Positions 25,191-34,344 of a DNA stretch of 64,000 bases are shown here, one piece after another. The notes below the pieces were generated by a model, which saw only the letters and a program-made list of their open reading frames with translations, did no database searches and had not been told where the DNA came from. Location of the stretch: NCBI RefSeq assembly GCF_001438805.1, contig NZ_JQCF01000005.1:62001-126000 (forward strand), in the 5' to 3' direction. Each line of letters opens with the position of its first letter. Position 1 is the first letter of the stretch. The position numbers and the translations under genes were made by a program. The stretch is from Companilactobacillus kimchiensis. GTDB taxonomy: Bacteria; Bacillota; Bacilli; Lactobacillales; Lactobacillaceae.

Positions 25191-26524
25191 GTTACTTTTG
25201 GTACTTAACAGTTAGGCAAATGGGTTTTTGGTTAACGTGGATCTTGATACCAATTATTGTTGAAATAATTCCGGCATTTATTTCGGCAATTGTTTTAGTA
25301 CAAAAAAATCGTCATCCTGAGGAAGAACCAGTGCCAATGAAATTACCGTTTATTACGATAATTGTTCCTGTTTATAATTCAGAAGATACACTTTATAACT
25401 GTTTGAAATCTATTAAGGATTCAACATATCCCGATAAATTGATTCAAGTGATTTTAGCGGATAACCAGAGCACAGATAATAGTTTTGGTGAATTTGCTCG
25501 GGCTCAGACGGATCTTGGTTTAAATATGCAATTGATGAAGACGATAAAGGGCAAAGCTAATGCCTTAAATGCTTCGATTTATCAATCAATTGGGACTTAT
25601 ATAATTAATATTGATAGCGATGGAACTTTGGAAAAGAATGCTTTAATGAATGTTGTTTTAAAATTTGAGAATCATCTAGATATTTCGGCAATGACAGGTA
25701 CTATTTTACCCCGTAAAGATATGATCAAACGAACTAAGAAGTTCTCGTTAAAACTTTTGAGAAAGAATGAATACTTTGAATATGCTCAGGCATTTTTATC
25801 AGGACGAGTAATTGAATCTTATAGTGACCAGATTTTTACCATGTCAGGAGCATTCTCGTCCTTTCGTAAATCTACATTAATGAAGACATTTATGTATGAT
25901 ACTAAAACGTTAGGTGAAGATACTGAAATGACTTTTCAGATTCGTGATCGATTGAAACAAAAGGTTTTGATTTGTACTGATGCAATTTTTTATATTGATC
26001 CCATCAGTAATTTGGATGAATTATATCGACAACGTCAGCGCTGGCAACGAGGAGAGTTGGAAGTAGCACATTCATATATGCGTAATGATTCGGCTATTAA
26101 AAATTTCTTCAATAATTTTTTAATACGTCGAATGATGATTGATCATACATTTATTTTTCCGAAAATGATTTGGTTATTTGCTAGTTTTGTCTTGCTCTTT
26201 TTAAGATATTCACCAGTTATTTTAGGAATATCATATGTAATAATTTATTTTTTATACGTACTAGTATCAACGCTGAATTATTTCTGTGTAAAGATGTTAT
26301 TAAAAAAATTTCAAAATGAATTACGGTTTTATACACGAATTAGCTGGGTCGCATTAACGTTGCCAATGTACAATTTTATTTGCTCGTGGTTTAGATTGAT
26401 TGGATCGTTGAATGTTTCGGAGAAAAATAAACAGTGGAATTCATTAAGTTTTGATGAGGAATCAAAACATGCGTTAAAAGTTGTAAAAAAAGATATTCGT
26501 AATTTGAGGAGAGAAAAAGATTGA
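25187..26524 (+). CDS. Glycosyltransferase family 2, exosortase G system-associated (TIGR03111 type)
   Basis: 445 aa. One N-terminal helix, a GT-A domain (about 55-290: ITIIVPVYNSEDTL, INIDSDGTL as DxD, GEDTEMTFQI, RQRQRWQRGELE as QxxRW), then C-terminal membrane helices, as in processive synthases that build and export polysaccharide. In XrtG loci this enzyme is presumed to make the glycan to which the sorted protein is attached, though this has not been shown. It overlaps xrtG by 4 bp and the next gene by 4 bp. Confidence 0.87.
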   Translation: MSYFWYLTVRQMGFWLTWILIPIIVEIIPAFISAIVLVQKNRHPEEEPVPMKLPFITIIVPVYNSEDTLYNCLKSIKDSTYPDKLIQVILADNQSTDNSFGEFARAQTDLGLNMQLMKTIKGKANALNASIYQSIGTYIINIDSDGTLEKNALMNVVLKFENHLDISAMTGTILPRKDMIKRTKKFSLKLLRKNEYFEYAQAFLSGRVIESYSDQIFTMSGAFSSFRKSTLMKTFMYDTKTLGEDTEMTFQIRDRLKQKVLICTDAIFYIDPISNLDELYRQRQRWQRGELEVAHSYMRNDSAIKNFFNNFLIRRMMIDHTFIFPKMIWLFASFVLLFLRYSPVILGISYVIIYFLYVLVSTLNYFCVKMLLKKFQNELRFYTRISWVALTLPMYNFICSWFRLIGSLNVSEKNKQWNSLSFDEESKHALKVVKKDIRNLRREKD

Positions 26525-26901
26525 ATATAGAAGGTTATGAAACGTATAACACATATAAATTGACGTCGTATATTAATGCTAGTCATGCCGTTCGTTGGGA
26601 AGGTGGCATGGGGAAAGAACATATGCATACTTGGGCTGTAATCTGTGAAATCCATGTTAACAATGATCGAATGGTTCGTTTTGACGCAATTGAGGAAGAA
26701 CTTAAAGAAGTTTCGGCTAATGTGTCTGGAAAGTTTTTGAATACAGTGCCACCATTTGATCGAATTAATCCAACATTAGAAAATCTAACGACCTATTTCT
26801 TTCAGGTTATCACTGATATATTACGAAAAAGTAATGCTGTTTTAACTCGTTTAGAAATTGGCGAATCACCCACTAGATTTTATTGCATAACTTTGAGATA
26901 G
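26521..26901 (+). CDS. 6-pyruvoyl-tetrahydropterin synthase-like protein, XrtG-associated (TIGR03112 type)
   Basis: 126 aa, starts with TTG overlapping the previous stop; a GGAG in TTGAGGAGAG lies upstream. The fold's zinc-ligand pattern is present as SHAVRW (H22) and KEHMHTW (H34, H36), but there is no catalytic Cys of true pterin synthases and no pterin or folate gene nearby. Matches the small PTPS-like member that travels with XrtG; its reaction is unknown. Confidence 0.82.
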   Translation: MNIEGYETYNTYKLTSYINASHAVRWEGGMGKEHMHTWAVICEIHVNNDRMVRFDAIEEELKEVSANVSGKFLNTVPPFDRINPTLENLTTYFFQVITDILRKSNAVLTRLEIGESPTRFYCITLR

Positions 26902-26910
26902 GGGAATGAG

Positions 26911-28437
26911 ATGAAAGGTAAGTTTTTCAACTTTGGTAATCGATTGATTCGATATCTGTTTTATTTTTTATTTTTACTGACATTTTATTTTGCAATAACT
27001 TCACCTAACCTGATTCTTGGCGATAACAGTGTAACTGGTGCTGGGACTACTATGTATACGACTGTTTTTATTATTCTTAGTTTGATTCTGTTGGTCAGTT
27101 TTTTCACCTATAATGAATTTGCTGATTTTATAAAATTTATTTTTATCGATAGAAGTTTAATCACAGCCAGTGCGATTTTTGGTATCGCAATAATTGTTCA
27201 AATTGTTTTTGTATTAAATGTTCATCCAGTAATTGGATTTGATGCGGGTGCAATTCATGAAGCCCTAAGTAATACAACGGATGCTGAACTTCGAGGATAC
27301 TATTCACTGAATCCCAATAATATTCCCGCAATGTTAGTGCAACATCAATTAGCAATGTTTTTTAATACTAAGTCGTGGTTATTTTTTGATTTAGTTACAA
27401 CGTTATTAGTTGATATCTCAGCACTGCTCAACATTGGTAGTGTGATGATATTGGCTCGGAGAAAGACACCTTTAGCAATATATTTACATGCTGTCTGGTT
27501 ACTATTATTCCCAATGATTATAGTTCCCTATACTGATACTTGGGTGCTGCCATTAGTATCGTTGTATTTTTTTTGCTACGTTTTGTTACGCTATGGTGAT
27601 TTTTATTGGCGTGTGAAAATTCCAACTGCAATTATTTTTGGTATGGCGGTGATCAGTTCATATTTTATTAAACCGTCGTCAATCGTAGGTTTTATAGCAA
27701 TTATTTTGATTGAATTTCTATATTTATTTAAAGAACGAAAGGATCTTGTAACAGAAGTCATATTTGGCTCCGTGATTATTCTAACTATGGTGCCAACGTA
27801 CTTGATTGAAAATCATCAAATTGAGCATCAAGATTACATTCAAGTCAATACAGCTCGTAGTAAGCCGATGATTAATTTTATTAATATGGGTGTATCTGGT
27901 GATGGTGGTTATAATGCCAAAGACTCTTTGATGATGGCTGAATTACCAAATCGTAAAGCTCAAATTGATTATTCCAAAAGAATGTTAAAGAAAAGAATTG
28001 GTAAGATGGGGCCTTTCGGATATATAAAGTTTTTATTTAAAAAACATCGAAACAATACAGCGGATGGAACGTTTGCTTGGATCAAAGAAGGACATTTTAT
28101 TCGCGGGAATACTAATCCTTCGTCGAAGGGGTTTCGCGGTAAATTACGTAATTTTGTTTACTTGTATGGGAAAAATCTAGGTGATTTTCGTTATGTTGCT
28201 CAAATCTGGTGGATAGTTTTTTTAGCAACAATAGTTCTTAATTGGCGAGATCAAACGAAAATTGTGCAAACTTTACGTTTAGCAATTATTGGAGGTTTTA
28301 TATTTTTGTTGATTTTTGAAGGTGGTCGGAGTCGATATTTGATTCAATTTTTACCGGCAATGTTTATTTTGGCTTCACTTTCAATTGATAAGTCTTGGAA
28401 TTGGTTCAAAGGACTCTTTTCTTGGGTTAATGATTAA
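26911..28437 (+). CDS. XrtG-associated membrane protein (TIGR03766 type, glycosyltransferase-like)
   Basis: 508 aa with about 11-12 hydrophobic segments. The outer loop after the third or fourth helix, with HPVIGFDAGAIHEA, has acidic residues where GT-C enzymes carry their catalytic Asp. A large loop near residues 300-400 precedes the last helices. Family is restricted to XrtG loci. Likely transfers or flips a lipid-linked sugar for the system; this is inference. GGGGAATGAG precedes the ATG. Confidence 0.78.
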   Translation: MKGKFFNFGNRLIRYLFYFLFLLTFYFAITSPNLILGDNSVTGAGTTMYTTVFIILSLILLVSFFTYNEFADFIKFIFIDRSLITASAIFGIAIIVQIVFVLNVHPVIGFDAGAIHEALSNTTDAELRGYYSLNPNNIPAMLVQHQLAMFFNTKSWLFFDLVTTLLVDISALLNIGSVMILARRKTPLAIYLHAVWLLLFPMIIVPYTDTWVLPLVSLYFFCYVLLRYGDFYWRVKIPTAIIFGMAVISSYFIKPSSIVGFIAIILIEFLYLFKERKDLVTEVIFGSVIILTMVPTYLIENHQIEHQDYIQVNTARSKPMINFINMGVSGDGGYNAKDSLMMAELPNRKAQIDYSKRMLKKRIGKMGPFGYIKFLFKKHRNNTADGTFAWIKEGHFIRGNTNPSSKGFRGKLRNFVYLYGKNLGDFRYVAQIWWIVFLATIVLNWRDQTKIVQTLRLAIIGGFIFLLIFEGGRSRYLIQFLPAMFILASLSIDKSWNWFKGLFSWVND

Positions 28438-28438
28438 A

Positions 28439-28475
28439 AAAATAACGCAGATTATAAAAAATCTGCGTTATTTTT
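28439..28475. terminator. Terminator closing the exosortase G locus
   Basis: AATAACGCAGATT / AATCTGCGTTATT with a 5-nt loop and TTTTT; nearly symmetric, so it may work both ways. Confidence 0.85.
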
Positions 28476-28513
28476 GTGTATACGTGTTATCCGAACGATT
28501 TTTATAAAATCAA

Positions 28514-28542
28514 TTGATAAGTTCGTGGATAGATGCTACTTT
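28514..28542 (+). promoter_or_regulatory. Promoter of the formate/nitrite channel gene
   Basis: TTGATA (28514-28519), 17 bp, TACTTT (28537-28542), 34 bp before the ATG. Confidence 0.55.
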
Positions 28543-28576
28543 TAAGGAACTAAATCTTAAATATGGGTGGTTATAT

Positions 28577-29341
28577 ATGTTTACTCCGGAAGAAATTCTT
28601 CAGAAGAGTATCACGGCAGGTGTTAATAAACTGCAAAAGACCATGTTAGCCAAAGCAATTCTTGGCTTCATCGGTGGGGCAATGATTTCAATTGGTTTTT
28701 TAGCATATGTACGAGTGACGGCGTCGATTCCTAAAGATTTGGCTAGCGTTAAGGCCTTAGTTGGGGGAGCGGTTTTCCCAATTGGTTTGATCATAATTCT
28801 TTTAGCAGGTGGAGAATTGGCAACGGGAAATATGATGGCCGTTGGAACATCGATTTTTGCTAAGAAAGCTAGTTTTATGGATTATATTAAAAATTTGGTA
28901 GTAATTACATTCTTCAATTTTATCGGAGCAGTTTTTGTGGCCTATTTCTTTGGTCACGTGGTTGGTTTAACCCATGCAGCACCATTCCAACAGGCTGTAA
29001 TTTCAATTGCAGCAGCTAAAACGGGTGCGTCATTTGTTCCTGCTTTTGTTTCCGGAATTGGTTGTAACTGGTTAGTGGGAATTGCTGTTTGGTTAGCCTT
29101 TGGAGCTAAAGATGCAGCCGGAAAGATTATGGGTATTTGGTTCCCAATCATGATTTTTGTGGCAGTTGGTTTCCAACATAGTATTGCTAACTGTTTCATT
29201 ATTCCGGCAGCTATCTTTGAAGGTGGCAGTACCTGGATGTTATTCTTCCAGAATTTTGTGCCAGTGTATTTAGGTAATATCATTGGTGGAGTAATTTTTG
29301 TTTCAGGATCCTATTACTTTAGTTATATGAAGAAAAATTAA
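28577..29341 (+). CDS. Formate/nitrite transporter (FNT) family channel
   Basis: 254 aa from ATG 28577 (GGGTGG 6 nt upstream; the upstream in-frame ATG 28514 lies in the promoter). Six membrane helices with FNT marks: FIGGAMISIGFLAYV, LLAGGELATGNMMAVG and GIGCNWLVGIAVWLAFGAKDAAGKIMGIWFPI, then FQHSIANCFIIP containing the conserved pore histidine. Exports or imports formate or a similar small anion. Alone in its transcription unit. Confidence 0.9.
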   Translation: MFTPEEILQKSITAGVNKLQKTMLAKAILGFIGGAMISIGFLAYVRVTASIPKDLASVKALVGGAVFPIGLIIILLAGGELATGNMMAVGTSIFAKKASFMDYIKNLVVITFFNFIGAVFVAYFFGHVVGLTHAAPFQQAVISIAAAKTGASFVPAFVSGIGCNWLVGIAVWLAFGAKDAAGKIMGIWFPIMIFVAVGFQHSIANCFIIPAAIFEGGSTWMLFFQNFVPVYLGNIIGGVIFVSGSYYFSYMKKN

Positions 29342-29354
29342 TAATAATAATATT

Positions 29355-29393
29355 TAATACTTCAATGATGGAATATTCATTGAGGTATTTTTA
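29355..29393 (+). terminator. Terminator after the FNT gene
   Basis: AATACTTCAATGA / TCATTGAGGTATT stem followed by TTTT. Confidence 0.75.
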
Positions 29394-29469
29394 TTATCAA
29401 TAATGTGTCCTATTTGAAACCGCTAAACAATAATGGTAACATTATATAACTTTAATTTAAGAGGTTGTT

Positions 29470-31791
29470 ATGATGACAGATAAATCTAAGGTTAATGAAC
29501 TAGATGAAAAACAAATTGAACAAGCACATTTAGATGATGTGGTTGACAAAATTAAGAAGTCTGAAAATCAGCTTCGTGAACACATGGACGTTGCTGAAGA
29601 AGATCTCAAAGTAATCAATAATGCATTTGATGATATTCACTTAGGTATGGATGGCGATGCTATTTCAATGGACGCAGCTCTTTCGATCCATCAACAACAA
29701 CAGATGTTGGATGAAAGAAATAATAGTTGGCAACAATCGCGTCAACGTTTGAGTATCTTAAAGAAACTTGAAAAGACACCATTTTTTGCGCGCCTAGATT
29801 TTCAAGAAAAAGGTGAACCCAAACGAGAGACTGTTTATATTGGTTTGAGTTCCTTCACAGATAAGAATGATCATTTTTTGGTCTATGATTGGCGGGCTCC
29901 AATTTCCTCAATCTACTATGATGGTAAATTGGGCGACGTCGAATATCAAACACCAGATGGGCTCCAATCGGTTAATCTCTTCTTAAAACGTCAGTTTCTA
30001 GTCGACGGAGGTAAGATCAAAGCTTACTTTGATACCCAAGAAACGATTGGGGATCAGATGTTACTCGAAGTGTTGGATGGAAAATCTTCTACACACATGA
30101 AGGGTATTGTTAAAACGATTCAGAGTGAACAAAATAAGATCATTCGTGATACTAAATCTAAATTGCTTTTTGTTCAGGGTGCTGCTGGATCAGGTAAGAC
30201 ATCAGCAATTTTGCAACGAATTGCATATTTACTTTATCAATATCGTGGAACATTGACGTCCAGTCAAGTTGTTATGTTCTCACCCAACTCACTTTTCAAT
30301 GACTATATCAAAGATGTTCTACCAGAAATGGGTGAACAGAATATGGTCCAAATGACTTACAAACAATTTTTGGCTCGTCGTTTGCCAAATTTAAAAGTTG
30401 AAAGTTTATCACAACAATTTGAAACCGTAGTCGATTCTGAAAGTAAAAATATCGGTAAGTTTGTAGCCGATGTTGATTTCTTTAAGACTTTAACTAACTA
30501 CAGTAAATTGCTGGATCAAAGTGGTATGGCCTTTAAAGATATCAAGTTCCAAGGTAAGGTCTTCATTCCGAAAGAAAAGATTCAAGAAATCTACTATAGT
30601 TATGGCGAACAATATAATTTAGGCAATCGAATTGATGCTACGGTTGACCGTTTGATCAAAATGTTACATCGTAAAATCGGTGCCGAAATGCGTTCTAATT
30701 GGGTTTCTGAACGAATTGAAGATTTGAGTAAAGAACAATTACAAGCACTTTATACAACTGCTGATCAAGAATTTAAGAATGGTGATGAAGAGAAACGTTT
30801 CTTAGCCCGTAAAATTGTTACGGCCATGATGCAAGGGGTTAACAAGAATATTAAACATCTACGATTCTTGAATGTAGCCACTAATTATCTGAATTTTTTA
30901 AAGGCTGTTCCTAAGATCGTCGATTTGAAAAAATATGATATTACAATTACACAATGGAATCAATATGTTGATAATTTCATTCAAAACTTCAATCAGAAAC
31001 AAATTTCAATGAATGATTTAACACCATATCTTTACTTATATGATTTAATAACTGGTAAACATGGCGAATTGGACATGAAGTTTGTCTTTATTGATGAGAT
31101 TCAAGATTACACACCATTCCAATTGGCTTATATGAAGTACAAATTCCCCAGAGCTCGTTATACGATGTTAGGTGACTTGAATCAATCGATTTTCACTAAG
31201 AAAAATAGTCAGACGCTGTTGTCTGAAGTTCAAAGCTTGTTTGAAACTGATGAAACCAGAGTTATTCAATTAGTTCATTCATATCGTTCTACAAAACAAA
31301 TTACGGACTTTACCAAAGCTATTTTGACTAATGGACAAAAAATTGAACCATTTAATCGTGAAGGTGATCTACCAAATCTTTTGATGGCAAAAACTGAAGC
31401 TGAATCTGTTCAGCACGTAATTGGCCAGGTTAAAGAAAATGATAAACGTAAATATACGACAGCTATCATTGCTAAAACTTTGGCAGATGCCGAACATTTG
31501 CATGAATTGCTCAAGGCAAAAAATGTTCCCTCAACTTTGATTCGTTCAGAAAATCAACGATTGGCAACTGGGACCATTGTTTTGCCATCATTCTTAGCGA
31601 AAGGTTTGGAATTCGATGCGGTAATTATGTGGGATGCTTCGAAGGATAAATTTGACGAGGATGAGCAACAATTAGTTTATACAATTGCTTCTCGGGCGAT
31701 GCATCGCTTGACGATTACTTCAATTGGCGAGTTATCACAGTTGTTGCAACGAGTACCAGCAGAAGATTATGAAATCGAACAAAACGTTTAA
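29470..31791 (+). CDS. helD: HelD-like helicase, RNA polymerase recycling factor
   Basis: 773 aa, superfamily 1 UvrD/Rep-like. An N-terminal coiled-coil arm (about 1-110) leads into the 1A domain with Walker A QGAAGSGKTSAILQR, Walker B FVFIDEIQDYTPFQ, and motifs LGDLNQSIFT, HSYRST and FLAKGLEFDAVIMWD. The HelD-specific DHFLVYDWRAPISSIYY region is clear. HelD removes stalled or dormant RNA polymerase from DNA in Firmicutes. ATG 29470 or the next ATG 29473 is the start. Confidence 0.9.
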   Translation: MMTDKSKVNELDEKQIEQAHLDDVVDKIKKSENQLREHMDVAEEDLKVINNAFDDIHLGMDGDAISMDAALSIHQQQQMLDERNNSWQQSRQRLSILKKLEKTPFFARLDFQEKGEPKRETVYIGLSSFTDKNDHFLVYDWRAPISSIYYDGKLGDVEYQTPDGLQSVNLFLKRQFLVDGGKIKAYFDTQETIGDQMLLEVLDGKSSTHMKGIVKTIQSEQNKIIRDTKSKLLFVQGAAGSGKTSAILQRIAYLLYQYRGTLTSSQVVMFSPNSLFNDYIKDVLPEMGEQNMVQMTYKQFLARRLPNLKVESLSQQFETVVDSESKNIGKFVADVDFFKTLTNYSKLLDQSGMAFKDIKFQGKVFIPKEKIQEIYYSYGEQYNLGNRIDATVDRLIKMLHRKIGAEMRSNWVSERIEDLSKEQLQALYTTADQEFKNGDEEKRFLARKIVTAMMQGVNKNIKHLRFLNVATNYLNFLKAVPKIVDLKKYDITITQWNQYVDNFIQNFNQKQISMNDLTPYLYLYDLITGKHGELDMKFVFIDEIQDYTPFQLAYMKYKFPRARYTMLGDLNQSIFTKKNSQTLLSEVQSLFETDETRVIQLVHSYRSTKQITDFTKAILTNGQKIEPFNREGDLPNLLMAKTEAESVQHVIGQVKENDKRKYTTAIIAKTLADAEHLHELLKAKNVPSTLIRSENQRLATGTIVLPSFLAKGLEFDAVIMWDASKDKFDEDEQQLVYTIASRAMHRLTITSIGELSQLLQRVPAEDYEIEQNV

Positions 31792-31810
31792 AAATTTTTT
31801 CTTTCCATAA

Positions 31811-31879
31811 AAAAATCACACTACATTATTGTTTATGAATTCCCAGTTAGGGGATCCACAATAATATGGTGTGATTTTT
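31811..31879. terminator. Bidirectional terminator between helD and nox
   Basis: 22-nt arms AAAAATCACACTACATTATTGT and its near complement around a 25-nt loop, with A- and T-runs on both ends; convergent genes on each side. Confidence 0.85.
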
Positions 31880-31909
31880 GCTTTAGAATTCAATAACAAT
31901 AAATGATTT

Positions 31910-33265
31910 TTAATTACGCCAATAACCATGTTCTTGATCAACTGCTACTTGAGCAACTAAATTCAAATAATTGAATGGTTCATCAAAATTAGGTGAGAAT
32001 AGCATATCGAGAAAGGCGAGTTCATCGATAGTATTACCGTTTTGAATTACGACGGATAAAGTATTGGCTGATTGGGAAACTTCGTGGTCAGAAATCAATT
32101 GTGCTCCCAAGACTTTGCGACTGTTTTTATCATAAATTAATTCAATAGAAATCTCAGCAGTTGTAGGCATAAAGTCTGGACGATAATTTCCTTGATAGAG
32201 AGCACTAGCAGCCTCAAAATGAGCAGCTTTGGCCTTAGCTAAAGTAAGTCCAGTACAAGCAACAGTTTTATCGAAGAGCAACATACCAGTTGTGGCTTGA
32301 GTTCCAATTGATTTGAGATGCCGATCCAAGACATTAATTCCAGCTAGGGTTCCTTGACGGACTGCGTGTGATGCCAATGGAATATAAGCTTGACTGAGCG
32401 TTGGATTGTAGTGAACTTCAGTCGCATCACCGGCAGCAAAAATATCAGGGTCGGAAGTTCCCATATAAGGATCAGTGATAAAAGCACCATTTTTAGCAAG
32501 TTTTACTTGTCCTTTGAGGAGATCGGACTGAGGTATTACTCCAGGACAAATTGCGACCATATCAACGTTATAGTTACCATTAGTAGTAGTCAATTGTAAT
32601 TGTTCATCGGGAAGATCACTGAATTTAGTAACTTCGGTGTCAGTATGTATTTCAGCACCCTTTTCTTCTAAAAGATCTTGAACTTTTTTAGCGATATTAG
32701 GATCCATGTATTCATCCAATAATTGATGATTGCGTTGGATTAAGGTAACTTGGTGACCGGATTTGAGATAACCTTCTGCTAATTCAACCCCAGCATAGCC
32801 ACCACCAATAATAGCGACGTGATGAAACTTTTGGGCAGCGGCATATAATTCATGTGCTTGGTCACAGGTTTTACATAACATTACTTTGGGATTTTCGACT
32901 CCTGTAATTGCAGGAATAGCGGTGATTGATCCCGTTGCCATAATTAATTTATCATAAGTATCGTGGACTAATTCTTTAGTTTGTAAATTATGCGATAAAA
33001 TAGTGTGTTCTTTTGCGTCAATCCGAATTACTTCAAATTGCATACGCATGTCAACACCTTGTTCAATGAAATCATCTGGATCAGCATAGAGGACATCATC
33101 CAAATTTTTCACAGTACCACCCAAATGAAGATAAGTCCCACAAGAAAGATAAGAAATTTCAGCATTTCGTTCGTAGACAGTAATGTCAGCATCTGGATAA
33201 TATTTTAGAATCTGCTTGATAGCAGCAATACCTGCATGAGTACATCCAATAACAGCAATTTTCAT
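31910..33265 (-). CDS. nox: NADH oxidase / CoA-disulfide-reductase-like flavoprotein
   Basis: 451 aa, pyridine nucleotide-disulfide oxidoreductase family. FAD motif MKIAVIGCTHAGIAA, redox-active Cys in ISYLSCGTYLH (about residue 42), second nucleotide motif VAIIGGGYAGVELAEGY for NADH, and DIFAAGDATEVHY for FAD. Lactobacilli use such enzymes to reduce oxygen to water with NADH, regenerating NAD. Coenzyme A disulfide reductase is the main alternative. Divergent from the EAL gene with overlapping promoters. Confidence 0.88.
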   Translation of the reverse strand: MKIAVIGCTHAGIAAIKQILKYYPDADITVYERNAEISYLSCGTYLHLGGTVKNLDDVLYADPDDFIEQGVDMRMQFEVIRIDAKEHTILSHNLQTKELVHDTYDKLIMATGSITAIPAITGVENPKVMLCKTCDQAHELYAAAQKFHHVAIIGGGYAGVELAEGYLKSGHQVTLIQRNHQLLDEYMDPNIAKKVQDLLEEKGAEIHTDTEVTKFSDLPDEQLQLTTTNGNYNVDMVAICPGVIPQSDLLKGQVKLAKNGAFITDPYMGTSDPDIFAAGDATEVHYNPTLSQAYIPLASHAVRQGTLAGINVLDRHLKSIGTQATTGMLLFDKTVACTGLTLAKAKAAHFEAASALYQGNYRPDFMPTTAEISIELIYDKNSRKVLGAQLISDHEVSQSANTLSVVIQNGNTIDELAFLDMLFSPNFDEPFNYLNLVAQVAVDQEHGYWRN

Positions 33266-33303
33266 ATTATATGCACAGCTTTTAAAGAATCGATAATTTT
33301 AAT

Positions 33304-33387
33304 TATAATCGTAACGTGGTCATCCTTTCGATTTGAAGTATACTACGATTATACAAGGATTGTGACGAATGTAAACTCGTATATAAT
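33304..33387. promoter_or_regulatory. Overlapping divergent promoters and inverted repeat between nox and EAL gene
   Basis: nox promoter on minus: TTTACA (33375-33370), 16 bp, TATAAT (33353-33348). EAL promoter on plus: TTGTGA (33360-33365), 16 bp, TATAAT (33382-33387). The two share bases 33360-33375, so only one polymerase can bind at a time. TATAATCGTA (33304-33313) and TACGATTATA (33344-33353) form a perfect 10-bp inverted repeat, one arm of which covers the nox -10. Confidence 0.6.
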
Positions 33388-33412
33388 AAGAATTGTAAAG
33401 GTGGTGGGGTAT

Positions 33413-34111
33413 ATGGAACCAGTTTACCGATATTTTGTGCAACCACAATTTGATATTCGCACACATACAGTTTTTGGCTATGAATTATTAATTAAGCAAT
33501 TGACTTCTGAGGGATGGAGATTGCCAAAGTCATTTTCTAGTATTGATTCTAATGTAATGTCTAAATTGTTAATGGAAACAACTAAAATTTTGGGCTTAAA
33601 GGTTCAGTATTGTTCAGTTAATGTTAGTCGAGAACAGTTGATGGATACGATGATAGCCAAAGCTATTATTCAAAGTCAGATTCAACTTTATCCGGCTAAA
33701 TTGGTAGTGGAGTTAACAGAAGAGGATGGCCCACGTAGTTATCCAGACACTGGTTTGATTCCACATTTACGTAATTTTGTGGAACATGGGATGCAAATTT
33801 CATTGGATGATGTTGGAACAGGAATTAATGATTTTAAGAGTATTCAAGAGATTCTGCCGTTGGCATCAGAAGTTAAGTTTGCTTTGCAAAACTTCAAAAC
33901 AGGGATTGAGAATCCAATAATTCAACAAAAATTACATTTTTGGCATGCTATTAGTCGTGAATATGGATTGCGTTTGATTCTTGAGGGAATTGAGGATGCA
34001 AGGGATTCTAAACTAAGCAGTAGTTTTGGTATCAATTTACGTCAAGGCTATTATTATGGAAAACCACAATTGTTACGATTGCCAGGCGATCCGGTTGATT
34101 TTGGATATTAA
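33413..34111 (+). CDS. EAL-domain protein, stand-alone
   Basis: 232 aa, nearly the whole protein is an EAL domain. EAL enzymes hydrolyse cyclic di-GMP. The residues usually needed are all visible: E24 (YELLIK, the EAL motif), N70 (SVNVSR), E100 (VVELTEED), D132-D133 in DDVGTG, K155, E191 (LILEGIED) and Q211 (RQGYYYGKP). No GGDEF, sensor or membrane segment is attached. Start is ATG 33413 behind AGGTGGTGGGG; upstream in-frame codons lie in the promoter. No diguanylate cyclase is visible in this window. Confidence 0.87.
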   Translation: MEPVYRYFVQPQFDIRTHTVFGYELLIKQLTSEGWRLPKSFSSIDSNVMSKLLMETTKILGLKVQYCSVNVSREQLMDTMIAKAIIQSQIQLYPAKLVVELTEEDGPRSYPDTGLIPHLRNFVEHGMQISLDDVGTGINDFKSIQEILPLASEVKFALQNFKTGIENPIIQQKLHFWHAISREYGLRLILEGIEDARDSKLSSSFGINLRQGYYYGKPQLLRLPGDPVDFGY

Positions 34112-34113
34112 GG

Positions 34114-34126
34114 CTGCCGTCTTCCA
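34114..34126 (+). repeat. Fragment E of the structured repeat (left terminus only)
   Basis: CTGCCGTCTTCCA, three bases after the EAL stop, equals the left end of copies A and B without stem or core. Confidence 0.4.
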
Positions 34127-34218
34127 AGTTGGTTAATTATGAAAATATCTAAAGATTGATTAGCAGATAGAATTTTATAATTTAATGAAGTAGGTATTTC
34201 ATTAAGTGAAAATTGAAT

Positions 34219-34272
34219 ATAGACAAAAAAGTTATTCCAGTAAAAGTTTACCGGAATAACTTTTTTGTCTAT
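34219..34272. terminator. Strong bidirectional terminator
   Basis: A nearly perfect inverted repeat, ATAGACAAAAAAGTTATTCC and its complement, with about 25-nt arms and T-runs on both strands. It separates the EAL gene from the convergent minus-strand pair. Confidence 0.88.
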
Positions 34273-34344
34273 ATATTTTGAACATAAAGGTAAAATAATA
34301 TGCCGTTAAATTAGATATAATCCCACTGCACACAAATAAATAAT

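Noticed and set aside
26521-26901. Pterin or folate biosynthesis gene
   Set aside because: The fold fits 6-pyruvoyl-tetrahydropterin synthase, but the catalytic Cys is missing and the overlap with XrtG genes assigns it to that system.
33236-33412. N-terminal extension of the EAL protein
   Set aside because: The region holds two good promoters, and AGGTGGTGGGG marks ATG 33413 where the EAL domain begins.
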